Shown: piece by piece, positions 27,737 to 36,160 of the stretch
Layout of the letters: every line of letters starts with the position of its first letter
Numbering within the stretch: position 1 is the stretch's first letter
From: VKMB-3413 sp041027365
GTDB taxonomy: Bacteria; Pseudomonadota; Alphaproteobacteria; Rhizobiales; Rhizobiaceae
DNA: 64,000 nucleotides
Direction of reading: 5' to 3'
NCBI RefSeq assembly: GCF_041027365.1
Contig: NZ_JBFTEH010000011.1
Location: 1 to 64,000 of the forward strand
The notes under the pieces: model-generated
Seen by the model: the letters and a program-made list of their open reading frames with translations, nothing else
Told to the model about the DNA's origin: nothing
Database searches by the model: none
Position numbers and translations under genes: made by a program

Positions 27737-28297
27737 ATGAACGTTCAGGCACCCGCGATCCGTACCGCCGACGACTTCCTGCGCTGGAACGAGGGCCGCG
27801 AAGGAAGGCGTGAATTCGTCGGAGGAAGGATCATCGAGATGATGACGGGCGGCACGCAGCGGCATGCCGAACTGATGATGCAGTTGGGCTTTCTGCTGAA
27901 GTCGCTGCTCGATCCCTCGCGCTATGTCGTCACCGGGGCCGACTATGCAGTCCGGACGCCGTTCGGCGTGCGCTACCCGGATGTCCTCGTCACGCCTCGG
28001 GGCGGCGACAGCAGTCAGAGCCTCGCGACCGGCCAGTCCCTGCTCATCGCCGAGATCCTCTCCCCCTCATCCCTCGCCGCCGACTTCGGCGAGAAGGCAC
28101 AGGAGTACACGGCGCTGGGCACATTGCGGCACTACCTCGTCCTCTCGCAGGACGAGCCGCGCGTCTGGCTCTGGTCGCGCGGCGACGATGGCACCTTCGG
28201 GAAGCCGGAGATGATCACCGGCGCGGACGAGGTTCTGGAACTGCCCGGCCTCGGCCTTCGAATGCCCCTCGACGACATCTATCGAGGCATCGTCTAG
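27737..28297 (+). CDS. Uma2-family putative endonuclease, copy 2
   Basis: Second paralogue, 186 residues, very close to copy 1 at both ends (MNVQAPAIRT start; DDIYRGIV end). The PD-(D/E)XK elements are kept: RYPDVLV and IAEILSPSS. I choose the ATG at 27737 rather than the TTG one codon earlier; AAGGA is well spaced. It starts 39 bases after copy 1 ends, so the genes are probably co-transcribed. Divergence from copy 1 is greatest around residues 45-65 and 95-105. Confidence 0.85.
   Translation: MNVQAPAIRTADDFLRWNEGREGRREFVGGRIIEMMTGGTQRHAELMMQLGFLLKSLLDPSRYVVTGADYAVRTPFGVRYPDVLVTPRGGDSSQSLATGQSLLIAEILSPSSLAADFGEKAQEYTALGTLRHYLVLSQDEPRVWLWSRGDDGTFGKPEMITGADEVLELPGLGLRMPLDDIYRGIV
28130..28239 (+). 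repeat. shared 3' segment of the Uma2 genes, copy 2
   Basis: 110-base direct repeat. By eye only about 4 differences from the copy at 28746-28855, although the rest of those two genes is much more diverged. Confidence 0.85.
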
Positions 28298-28352
28298 CGA
28301 TGGCGGCCATAGTCCTTGATCCGAAAGGCGTCGAGCAGAAGGGAGGCCTGTC

Positions 28353-28913
28353 GTGAACATCCATGCGCCTGCGGTGAAGACCGTCGACGACTTCCTGGAT
28401 TGGGCCGGTACGCAAGACGGTCGGTTCGAGTTCGTCCGAGGAAGGATCGTCGAATTGGTCAGAGTGTCGAGAAACCATGCCCGTCTGGCGTCGAAGCTGC
28501 TCATGACGCTCGGCAACCGGCTCGATCTCGATCGCTACGACGTCGGTGCTGCCGAGTTCGCGGTCCGCACGCGGTCCGGCGTCCGCTTCCCCGACGTGTT
28601 CGTGGATCGGGTCAACGCGAACACCGCGGGACAGGACCTGATCGCGCGCGAGCTGGTTCTTGCGGCGGAGATCCTGTCGCCTTCTTCCCGCACCACCGAC
28701 CTCGGAGAAAAGGCTCAGGAGTACACAGAGATCAGGACCCTCCTCCACTACCTCGTCCTCTCGCAGGACGAGCCGCGCGTCTGGCTCTGGTCGCGCGGCG
28801 ACGATGGCACCTTTGGCAAGCCGGAGATGATCACCGGCGCAGACGAGGTGCTGGATCTGTCCGGCTTCGAGATCAGCATTCCTCTTGCCGAACTCTATCG
28901 TGGCATCGCATAA
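28353..28913 (+). CDS. Uma2-family putative endonuclease, copy 3
   Basis: Third paralogue, 186 residues, starting with GTG behind a GGGAGG ribosome-binding site. The first 125 residues are clearly diverged from copies 1 and 2 (for example FLDWAGTQDGRFEFVRGR versus FLRWNEGREGRREFV), yet residues about 130-170 are nearly identical to copy 2. RFPDVFVD and AAEILSPSS keep the catalytic-type acids. The mosaic pattern suggests gene conversion of the 3' end. It is followed after 6 bases by an unrelated low-GC gene. Confidence 0.85.
   Translation: MNIHAPAVKTVDDFLDWAGTQDGRFEFVRGRIVELVRVSRNHARLASKLLMTLGNRLDLDRYDVGAAEFAVRTRSGVRFPDVFVDRVNANTAGQDLIARELVLAAEILSPSSRTTDLGEKAQEYTEIRTLLHYLVLSQDEPRVWLWSRGDDGTFGKPEMITGADEVLDLSGFEISIPLAELYRGIA
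28746..28855 (+). repeat. shared 3' segment of the Uma2 genes, copy 3
   Basis: 110-base segment of copy 3, about 96 percent identical by eye to the matching part of copy 2, in contrast to the diverged 5' two thirds of the gene. Confidence 0.85.
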
Positions 28914-28919
28914 GCGGCC

Positions 28920-29381
28920 ATGTCTTCAGATCGCGCCGCGCCTAAGCCGGAGGAGCTTGGCTTTGAGTTGGGAATATCGTTCAGCCTAACGGCTGATCTA
29001 TCAGTAGAAGATCAGCGGATCTCACAATCCGCACGTCGCACGAAAGACGTCGTTTATATAGCGTTCACTGATGGTGTAGCACTGAAAGTCGGAGAAACAC
29101 GCAACAGCGTGACAGCCAGATGGTTGCCCATCATCGGAATGCTGGGACTGACATCCAAAAGAACGCTCAAAAAGAACGAATTGCGTGATCAGTCTGCCCT
29201 CCGCGATGCTACGAAAGGAAAGACAGTCGAGGTCTGGTTCAAGCGGCCGACTCGGCTCACCCTCGCATATGAAGGAGGAAACCTTAGGCAGTGCATGGTT
29301 TCCAGATATGCGGAAGAGGCTCTCCTTTGTCATGTATTTCGCCCCCTTTTCGGAAAACATCATTCCGTGAGGGAGGAGTAA
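28920..29381 (+). CDS. orphan protein of 153 residues, possibly GIY-YIG-like, low GC
   Basis: I do not recognise this gene with confidence. The segment VVYIAFTDG...LKVGET....TARW (about residues 44-68) has the spacing of a GIY-YIG nuclease core (YI...K-G-T....RW), but the strict GIY triad is absent. The C-terminal half is mixed charged and has two cysteines. Base composition is unlike its neighbours: bases 29041-29100 hold 27 G+C of 60, against roughly two thirds around it. No ribosome-binding site is seen; it follows copy 3 of the Uma2 genes by 6 bases. Its last codons contain the GGAGG that serves hisF. It was probably acquired by transfer. Confidence 0.55.
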   Translation: MSSDRAAPKPEELGFELGISFSLTADLSVEDQRISQSARRTKDVVYIAFTDGVALKVGETRNSVTARWLPIIGMLGLTSKRTLKKNELRDQSALRDATKGKTVEVWFKRPTRLTLAYEGGNLRQCMVSRYAEEALLCHVFRPLFGKHHSVREE

Positions 29382-29385
29382 CGAG

Positions 29386-30174
29386 ATGACCCTCAAGGCC
29401 CGCATCATCCCCTGCCTCGACGTCAAGGACGGCCGCGTGGTCAAGGGCGTCAACTTCGAGGGCCTGGTCGACGCCGGCGATCCGGTGGAGGCCGCCAAGG
29501 CCTACGATGCGGCAGGGGCGGACGAGCTCTGCTTCCTCGACATCACCGCCTCCTCCGACGAGCGCGAGACGATTTTCGACGTCGTCGCCCGCACCGCCGA
29601 GCAGTGCTTCATGCCGGTCACCGTCGGCGGCGGCGTGAGAGCCATCCAGGACGTGCGCAGGCTCCTGCTCGCCGGCGCCGACAAGGTGTCGATCAACACC
29701 GCCGCGGTGAAGCGGCCGGAATTCGTCGCCGAGGCCGCCGACAAGTTCGGCGACCAGTGCATCGTCGTCGCCATCGACGCGCGCCGTGTCGCAGCTTCCG
29801 GGAATGCCGAACCCCGCTGGGAGATCTTCACCCATGGCGGGCGCAGCGCGACCGGCATCGACGCCGTCGACTTCGCCCGCCGCGTCGTGGCGCTCGGCGC
29901 CGGCGAAATCCTTCTGACCTCGATGGACCGCGACGGCACCAAGGCCGGCTTCGACATCGACCTCACCCGGGCCGTGGCGGACGCCGTTTCGGTGCCGGTG
30001 ATCGCCTCCGGCGGCGTCGGCACGCTCGATCATCTCGCCGCCGGCATCCGCGAGGGCCATGCCGCCGCCGTGCTCGCCGCCTCGATCTTCCATTTCGGAA
30101 CCTTTACGATCGGTGAGGCAAAGGCGCATATGGCCGCGGCCGGAATTCCCATGCGGCTCGACAAGGCAGCCTGA
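29386..30174 (+). CDS. hisF: imidazole glycerol phosphate synthase subunit HisF
   Basis: Cyclase subunit that, with the HisH glutaminase, converts PRFAR to imidazole glycerol phosphate and AICAR in histidine biosynthesis. 262 residues, a beta/alpha barrel. Both catalytic aspartates are visible: the CLDVKDGRVVKG motif (D11-region) and TSMDRDGTKAG. Its ribosome-binding GGAGG lies inside the end of the upstream orphan gene, with the ATG 4 bases after that stop. In related genomes hisB-hisH-hisA usually precede it; here those genes are not in the window. Confidence 0.96.
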   Translation: MTLKARIIPCLDVKDGRVVKGVNFEGLVDAGDPVEAAKAYDAAGADELCFLDITASSDERETIFDVVARTAEQCFMPVTVGGGVRAIQDVRRLLLAGADKVSINTAAVKRPEFVAEAADKFGDQCIVVAIDARRVAASGNAEPRWEIFTHGGRSATGIDAVDFARRVVALGAGEILLTSMDRDGTKAGFDIDLTRAVADAVSVPVIASGGVGTLDHLAAGIREGHAAAVLAASIFHFGTFTIGEAKAHMAAAGIPMRLDKAA

Positions 30175-30224
30175 GGGCTCCGCCAGGCCGGCGCTGCGCC
30201 CGCGCCGACAGACCGGAAGGCATC

Positions 30225-30548
30225 ATGACTGACTTCACCCTCGCCGATCTCGAAACGATCGTCGCCGCGCGCGCAAGCTCCGGCGATGCGGCCTCCTACA
30301 CCGCCAAGCTGGCCCGCAAGGGGGTCGCGCACGTCGCGAAGAAGCTCGGCGAGGAGGCGACCGAAGTCGTGATCGCCGCCGTGTCGGAGGATAGCGACCG
30401 CATGACCTCGGAAACGGCGGACCTGCTCTACCATCTCCTCGTCGCGCTGCACCTGCGGCAGGTCCCGCTCTCGGCGGTCATGGCGGAGCTCGGACGGCGC
30501 ACCGCCCAGACCGGCCTCGAGGAGAAGGCCGGCCGCGGCGCGTCATGA
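30225..30548 (+). CDS. hisE: phosphoribosyl-ATP pyrophosphohydrolase
   Basis: Second step of histidine biosynthesis, hydrolysing PR-ATP to PR-AMP. 107 residues, single-domain HisE of the MazG-like helical fold. The metal-binding acidic helix KKLGEEATEVVIAA (near residue 40) and the ADLLYHLLVAL helix (near 65) are conserved. GGAAGG precedes the ATG. Its stop overlaps the coaA start by four bases (ATGA). Confidence 0.94.
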   Translation: MTDFTLADLETIVAARASSGDAASYTAKLARKGVAHVAKKLGEEATEVVIAAVSEDSDRMTSETADLLYHLLVALHLRQVPLSAVMAELGRRTAQTGLEEKAGRGAS

Positions 30549-31516
30549 ACGGCGTGATGGATCAGCTGGCGCCGGCGAAATACTCGCCCTACCGCGTCTT
30601 CTCCGCCGAGGAATGGGCGAAGTTCCGCGCCGACACGCCGCTGACCCTCGGCGAGGACGAGGTCCAGCGGCTGCGCTCGCTCGGCGACCCGATCGATCTC
30701 GAGGAAGTCGCGCGCATCTATCTCGCGGTCTCGCGCCTCATTTCGGCGCATGTGGAATCCTCGCAGCTCCTGTTCCGCCAGCGCCAGCGCTTTCTCTCCG
30801 GCAACGGCGCCGGGCAGAAGACACCCTTCATCATCGGCATCGCCGGATCGGTGGCCGTCGGCAAATCCACGACCGCGCGCATCCTGAAGGAGCTTCTCGC
30901 CCGCTGGCCGTCCTCGCCGAAGGTCGACCTCGTCACCACCGACGGCTTCCTCTTTCCCAACGCCGTGCTCCAGGCGGAGGGGCTGATGCAGCGCAAGGGC
31001 TTCCCGGAAAGCTACGATGTCGGCGCGATCCTGCGCTTCCTCTCCGACATCAAGGCCGGGCGGCCGAAGGTGGAGGCGCCGGTCTATTCGCACTTCGTCT
31101 ACGACGTGGTGCCGGGCGAAACGGTCGTCGTCGACCGGCCGGACATCCTGATCTTCGAGGGGCTGAACGTGCTGCAGGTGCGCGAGATGCCGCGGGACGG
31201 CAAGGCGATCCCCTTCGTCTCCGACTTCTTCGACATCTCGATCTACATCGACGCCGAAGAGGCCGCGATCCGGCGCTGGTACATCGATCGCTTCATGAGC
31301 TTGCGCGCGACCGCGTTCCGCAAGGAGGGCTCGTTCTTCCACCGCTACTCCAAGGTCACAGACGAGGAGGCGCTGGAGATCGCCAACGGCCTGTGGACCG
31401 AGATCAACGCGAAGAACCTGCACGAGAACATCCTGCCGACGCGCCCGCGCGCCGACCTGATCCTGCGCAAGGGCGACAACCACCGGATCGAACAGGTGGC
31501 GCTGCGCAAGCTTTGA
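30545..31516 (+). CDS. coaA: pantothenate kinase (type I)
   Basis: First committed step of coenzyme A synthesis, phosphorylating pantothenate. 323 residues, of the bacterial type I (CoaA) P-loop kinase family. It begins around KYSPYRVFSAEEWAKF, has the Walker A loop GSVAVGKSTT near residues 101-110, the TTDGFLFPN motif, and IFEGLNVLQ. It is fused in translation to hisE by an ATGA overlap, the usual hisF-hisE-coaA order in Rhizobiales. Confidence 0.96.
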   Translation: MNGVMDQLAPAKYSPYRVFSAEEWAKFRADTPLTLGEDEVQRLRSLGDPIDLEEVARIYLAVSRLISAHVESSQLLFRQRQRFLSGNGAGQKTPFIIGIAGSVAVGKSTTARILKELLARWPSSPKVDLVTTDGFLFPNAVLQAEGLMQRKGFPESYDVGAILRFLSDIKAGRPKVEAPVYSHFVYDVVPGETVVVDRPDILIFEGLNVLQVREMPRDGKAIPFVSDFFDISIYIDAEEAAIRRWYIDRFMSLRATAFRKEGSFFHRYSKVTDEEALEIANGLWTEINAKNLHENILPTRPRADLILRKGDNHRIEQVALRKL

Positions 31517-31521
31517 GGCCC

Positions 31522-31570
31522 GCGGCGAAACCCCGACGCATTACGCAGATTTCATAGCGCCTTTCGCCGC
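31522..31570. repeat. inverted repeat after coaA
   Basis: GCGGCGAAA (31522-31530) and TTTCGCCGC (31562-31570) are perfect 9-base arms around a 31-base spacer, just beyond the coaA stop. Too widely spaced for a classic terminator; it may form a long hairpin in the 3' end of the message. Confidence 0.35.
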
Positions 31571-31660
31571 CGCAGCGTTTAGATAGCGCCGATTTTGCGA
31601 GCGGTCCGACGCACGGGATGCGAGTGCCGGGCTGCGGACGCCCCTGACAAGGACCTGGTC

Positions 31661-32917
31661 TTGTTCGTCTCCTTCTTCCCGAAGCCGAAGCTGTTCTTCA
31701 TCTCCGTCGTCCTCTGGACGGCCATCGCGATCGGGCTGTGGTACACGGTGGGCGAAAGGCTCGGCGCGGATCTCGGCATGCCGCCCTTCGCGCCGGGGCT
31801 GGAGCCGGTGATCGGCATCCAGCTGTTCTGGACGACGCCGTTCCTCTGGTTCTACATCTACTTCGCTGCCTTCGTCGGCGCCTTCTACGCCTTCTGGCGG
31901 CTCTATTCGCCGCATCCCTGGCTGAACTGGTCGATCCTCGGCTCTGCGCTGATCCTCTTCACCATCTATTTCCAGGTCCAGGTGAGCGTTGCAGTCAACG
32001 CCTGGTACGGCCCGTTCTACGACCTGATCCAGGCGGCGCTCTCCAAGACCAAGCCGGTGACGGTGGGGGCGTTCTACGCCGAGATGCTGACCTTCGCCGG
32101 TCTGGCGCTGGTCGGCGTGACGGTCAGCGTCCTCACCAACTTCTTCGTAAGCCACTACATCTTCCGCTGGCGCACGGCGATGAACAACTTCTACATGTCG
32201 CACTGGGGCAAGCTTCGCCGCATCGAAGGCGCGTCGCAGCGCGTCCAGGAGGACACGATGCGGTTCTCCACCACGACCGAGGACCTCGGCACCAGCCTCG
32301 TCCAATCGGTGATGACGCTGATCGCCTTCCTCCCCGTGCTGCTCGTTCTCTCGAAGAACATCACCCGGCTGCCGCTGGTCGGCGACGTGCCCTATGCCCT
32401 GGTAATCGCGGCGATCGTCTGGGCGGCGTTCGGCACCAGCCTTCTGGCGATCATCGGCATCAAGCTGCCGGGGCTGGAGTTCCGCAACCAGCGTGTCGAG
32501 GCGGCCTACCGCAAGGAACTGGTCTACGGCGAGGACGACGCCTCCCGGGCGCAGCCACCGACCGTCGCCGAACTCTTCACCAATGTGCGCCGCAACTACT
32601 TCCGGCTCTATTTCCACTACATGTATTTCAACGTCGCGCGCTTCGGCTATCTGCAGACCGACGCCGTCTTCCCGATGATCATCCTCGCCCCGACGATCGC
32701 CGCCGGCGCGATCACGCTCGGCGCGATGAACCAGATCCTCAACGCCTTCGGCGAGGTCCGCTCGTCGTTCCAGTATCTCGTCAACTCCTGGACGACGATC
32801 GTCGAGCTCCTGTCGATCTACAAGCGCTTGCGCGGCTTCGAGGCGGCGATCTACGACGAGCCGCTGCCGGAGATCGACCAGCGCTGGCTGGCCCGGCAGG
32901 GCAGCGCGGCGGAGTAG
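31661..32917 (+). CDS. bacA: SbmA/BacA-family peptide transporter
   Basis: Inner-membrane, proton-driven importer of the SbmA/BacA family, 418 residues. In rhizobia BacA takes up NCR and other antimicrobial peptides and affects very-long-chain fatty acid content of lipid A. The N-terminus FVSFFPKPKLFF is the BacA start; it then shows repeated helices, the FRWRTAMNNFYM segment and the AxxRxQEDT motif (RVQEDTMRFSTT). The likely start is TTG at 31661, with AAGGA seven bases upstream; no in-frame ATG fits better. A 144-base gap separates it from coaA. Confidence 0.9.
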   Translation: MFVSFFPKPKLFFISVVLWTAIAIGLWYTVGERLGADLGMPPFAPGLEPVIGIQLFWTTPFLWFYIYFAAFVGAFYAFWRLYSPHPWLNWSILGSALILFTIYFQVQVSVAVNAWYGPFYDLIQAALSKTKPVTVGAFYAEMLTFAGLALVGVTVSVLTNFFVSHYIFRWRTAMNNFYMSHWGKLRRIEGASQRVQEDTMRFSTTTEDLGTSLVQSVMTLIAFLPVLLVLSKNITRLPLVGDVPYALVIAAIVWAAFGTSLLAIIGIKLPGLEFRNQRVEAAYRKELVYGEDDASRAQPPTVAELFTNVRRNYFRLYFHYMYFNVARFGYLQTDAVFPMIILAPTIAAGAITLGAMNQILNAFGEVRSSFQYLVNSWTTIVELLSIYKRLRGFEAAIYDEPLPEIDQRWLARQGSAAE

Positions 32918-32959
32918 CGCTGCGGTCGCGTGGCTACGCCCATCGGCACCGGCACGGCC

Positions 32960-34945
32960 TCATGTCGTGCGCAGGGACGGCGGGTCGGAGAGCAGCGTGC
33001 GCGCCAGACGGTCGAGCAGCGCCTGGACCTCGGCATGACTGTCGGGATCCCAGCGCTCCAGGAGACGGGAGAGCCGCGCGCGCCGGGCCTTGGCGAGCCG
33101 ATCGAAGGTCTGCCGGCCTTCCTTCGACGGCAAGAGCCGGTTCTCGCCGGCATCGTGGACGAGCGCCCCGGCTCGCAGGCGCCCGAAGAGGCTGTCGATC
33201 CGCTCCTCCGGTATCTTGAAGCGAGCGGCCATCTCCTGCGGGGCGAGCGGACGGTCGGCGAGGCACAGCTGGACGAGCAGCCAGATCGCGTCCGGCTCCA
33301 GATCGACATCCGCATCGTTGGCCGCGCGCTGATAGATGGTCCAGCGCTTCTCCGGCCGCTCCAGCTGCGAAACGATGCTGGCGAGTTCCTCGAGCGACGT
33401 TGCGTCGTGCGGCATTGCCAGGCTCTCGCCGATCGTCTCCTCGCGCACGACGGCCCGCAGCGGCACCTCTTCGATCAGCCAGGTCAGGGCGAAGCCGAGA
33501 AGGGCGACGCCGGCCGCCGCCCAGAAGACCGGATGCAGAGCGCCGACGAACGCGTCGAGATAAGCCGCCCGGGCGGCCGGTGAAAGCGCCGCGATGGCCG
33601 CGGGATCATGCGCGGCGATAAGCGTTCCAGGCCCAGTCTGGCCCAGTCGGCTGGCGAGGTCTCCGGCGAAGATCGCGCCGAACAGCGAGACGCCGACCGA
33701 GCCGCCGATCGAGCGGAACAGCGTCGTCCCCGAGGTCGCTACGCCGAGATGCCGGTAGTCGACGGCGTTCTGCACCGCCAGCACCAGCACCTGCATGACC
33801 ATCCCGAGGCCGATGCCGAGGACCAGCATGTAGGCCGAGGCGGTCCAGGCGGCGGTCTGCGTTCCGAGCGTCGCCAGAAGCGCGAGCGCGACGGTCGTCA
33901 GCGCGGTGCCGGCAATCGGGAAGAACCGGTAGCGGCCGATGCGGCTGATGATCCGTCCGCTGATGATCGAGGAGACCAGCAGCCCCGCCATCATTGGCGT
34001 CATCTGCATGCCGGCATGAGCCGGGCTGGCGCCGCGCACGACCTGCAGGAAGAGCGGCATGTAGGTGACCGAGCCGAACATCGCGAGACCGACGATGAAG
34101 CCGACTGCGCAGCAGGCGGCAAAGACCCGGTTGCCGAAGAGTTCCAGCGGCAGGATCGGCTCGGCCGCCCGCTGCTCCGCGACCACGAAGCCGCCGATCG
34201 CGGCGATCGTCGCCGCGGCCAGTGCGAGCATCGGGGCGGAGGTCCAGGCAAAGGTGTGCCCGCCGAGGCTGGTGAGCAGCACCAGGGCCGTCAGCGCCAC
34301 CGCCAGGAGCACCGCGCCGCCGACGTCGATCCGCGGCCGCCGCCGCTGGCCGGGCGCGCGCAGGGCCCAGCCGATCACCGCCACCGCCAGGATGCCGAGC
34401 GGCAGGTTGACGTAGAAGATCCAGCGCCAGGAGAGGTGCTCGACGAAGAAGCCGCCGATCAGCGGTCCGAGCACGGTGGACAGGCCGAAGACACCGCCGA
34501 ACAGGCCTTGGTAGCGGCCGCGCTCGCGCGGCGGAATGATGTCGCCGACGACGGCCATGGTGGTGACCATCAAACCGCCGCCGCCGATCCCCTGGACGGC
34601 GCGAAAGGCGATCAGCTGCCCCATCGACGCGCTGAGCCCGCAGAGCGCCGATCCCGCGAGGAACAGGACGATCGCGGTCTGCAGGACGATCTTGCGCCCG
34701 AGAACGTCGCCGAGCTTGCCGTAGAGCGGCGTGACGATCGTCGTCGCGAGGAGATAGCCCGTCACGATCCACGACAGGTGCTCCAGCCCGCCGAGCTCGC
34801 CGACGATCGTCGGCAGTGCGGTGGAGACGATCGTCTGGTCGAGGGAGGCGAGCAGCATCACCAGCATCAGCGCCCCGAATACGGTGCGCACGGGCTGCGG
34901 CGGGAGGGGCGCCTGCGGCGCGGTCGAGGGAGCTGGTTGCGGCAT
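32960..34945 (-). CDS. MFS drug:H+ antiporter (DHA2/EmrB-QacA type) with C-terminal MarR-like domain
   Basis: Protein of 661 residues. The first 510 or so form a 14-helix DHA2 transporter: LDQTIVSTALPTIVGELGG in motif D1, the GKLGDVLGRK loop (motif A), and the VLGPLIGGFF antiporter motif C. After the last helix, about 150 extra residues look like a winged helix of the MarR type: DAIWLLVQLCLADRPLAPQE, the recognition-helix-like KIPEERIDSLFGRLRAGALV, and a KEGRQTFDRLAKARRARL dimer helix. An efflux pump carrying its own regulator-like domain in the cytoplasm is the unusual point. Substrates unknown. Confidence 0.85.
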   Translation of the reverse strand: MPQPAPSTAPQAPLPPQPVRTVFGALMLVMLLASLDQTIVSTALPTIVGELGGLEHLSWIVTGYLLATTIVTPLYGKLGDVLGRKIVLQTAIVLFLAGSALCGLSASMGQLIAFRAVQGIGGGGLMVTTMAVVGDIIPPRERGRYQGLFGGVFGLSTVLGPLIGGFFVEHLSWRWIFYVNLPLGILAVAVIGWALRAPGQRRRPRIDVGGAVLLAVALTALVLLTSLGGHTFAWTSAPMLALAAATIAAIGGFVVAEQRAAEPILPLELFGNRVFAACCAVGFIVGLAMFGSVTYMPLFLQVVRGASPAHAGMQMTPMMAGLLVSSIISGRIISRIGRYRFFPIAGTALTTVALALLATLGTQTAAWTASAYMLVLGIGLGMVMQVLVLAVQNAVDYRHLGVATSGTTLFRSIGGSVGVSLFGAIFAGDLASRLGQTGPGTLIAAHDPAAIAALSPAARAAYLDAFVGALHPVFWAAAGVALLGFALTWLIEEVPLRAVVREETIGESLAMPHDATSLEELASIVSQLERPEKRWTIYQRAANDADVDLEPDAIWLLVQLCLADRPLAPQEMAARFKIPEERIDSLFGRLRAGALVHDAGENRLLPSKEGRQTFDRLAKARRARLSRLLERWDPDSHAEVQALLDRLARTLLSDPPSLRTT

Positions 34946-35279
34946 CGATCGAACGTCCTTTACGCCCGCGGAAAGCTGCTGCGGGCGGCATGCAAAGCTT
35001 TGGAGCAAGCGAGGGACGAACGTTCCGGCGCCGGGCTTGATCCGTCGCGGCAGCCGATCGGCCCGCACCGGGCCGCTGCGAGGCTCGCCCGGATCGTCCC
35101 TCGCAATCCGCCGACCCGGTCGCTCAAAGGCGGGCGACTGCGGCCGGCAGGTCGATCGGTGCCGCCGGGCGATGAACAAAGCGTGATGTCCGCCCGGCCA
35201 TCCCGGCGGAAGCCGCCTCCGTATCTGCGCCATCCTCCTGGCCGGGAGGGCCTGAATCAGACCACACAGGGAGAATGAC
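34946..35279. other. divergent intergenic region between the MFS pump and the fasciclin gene
   Basis: 334 bases without a gene. It should contain promoters for both flanking genes. I see no clear -35/-10 pair or operator. The last 15 bases hold the GGGAG ribosome-binding site of the fasciclin gene. Confidence 0.4.
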
Positions 35280-35900
35280 ATGATCAACGCATTCACGCGC
35301 GCAGGCGCATTCGCCGCCTGCCTCGCCGTCGGCGGTCTCGCTCTCGCTCCGGGCGCCTATGCGCAGAACGGGTCGAGCATGTCCTCCGGCTCGATGCAGT
35401 CCGGCAAGATGTCCTCGCACATGCCGATGGTCGGCGGCGCGCCGATGAGCCCGAAGAAGACCATCGTCCAGAACGCCTCCAAGGCGAAGAACCTGACGAC
35501 GCTGGTTGCGGCGGTGAAGGCGGCGGGCCTCGTCAAGACGCTGTCCGGCAAGGGCCCCTTCACCGTCCTTGCGCCCACCAACGCCGCCTTCGACAAGCTG
35601 CCGAAGGGTACGGTCAAGACGCTGCTGAAGCCGGAGAACAAGAAGAAGCTGACGAACATCCTGACCTATCACGTGATCCCGGGCACCGAGACCTCCGCGG
35701 ATCTGATGAAGATGGCCAAGGACAACGGCGGCAGCTACACGGTGAAGACCGTCGAGGGCGAACCGCTGACCTTCAAGATGGACGGCGGCAACCTCGTCGT
35801 CATCGACGCGTCCGGCGGTGGCGCGACCATCACCCAGGCCGACGTCATGCAGTCGAACGGCGTCGTCCACGTCATCGATTCGGTGCTGATGCCGAAGTGA
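35280..35900 (+). CDS. exported fasciclin-domain (FAS1) protein
   Basis: Secreted or periplasmic protein of 206 residues. A Sec signal peptide ends at AYAQ (residue 29), followed by a Ser/Met/Gly-rich stretch to about 55 and one FAS1 domain. The FAS1 motifs are clear: GPFTVLAPTNAAFDKLP (H1) and NGVVHVIDSVLMP (H2), with the YHVIPG strand between. FAS1 proteins act in adhesion. The Met/Ser-rich linker could bind metal, which is only a suggestion. Confidence 0.9.
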   Translation: MINAFTRAGAFAACLAVGGLALAPGAYAQNGSSMSSGSMQSGKMSSHMPMVGGAPMSPKKTIVQNASKAKNLTTLVAAVKAAGLVKTLSGKGPFTVLAPTNAAFDKLPKGTVKTLLKPENKKKLTNILTYHVIPGTETSADLMKMAKDNGGSYTVKTVEGEPLTFKMDGGNLVVIDASGGGATITQADVMQSNGVVHVIDSVLMPK

Positions 35901-36160
35901 CGCCGTCCGGCGCGGCCAAAGTCTTCGCGTGCCGCAGCTGAACCTGCTCCGTGCCGGCCTGCCGGCGCGGGGCTTCGGGCATTTTCGGGTCCCGCAGCTG
36001 TCGGAAGGGTCGGCCAGACCTCATTTGTTCGTGATCGCGCGTTCGAAACGCTGCTCTCGCCACGAAGTAGGAGACAGTGCGGTAGACGCAGCCGCGCGTT
36101 GAACGGGGGATCGCCCGGGCGTGAGTGATCGCGGGCCGGGCTTCACAAGGAGATATCGAG

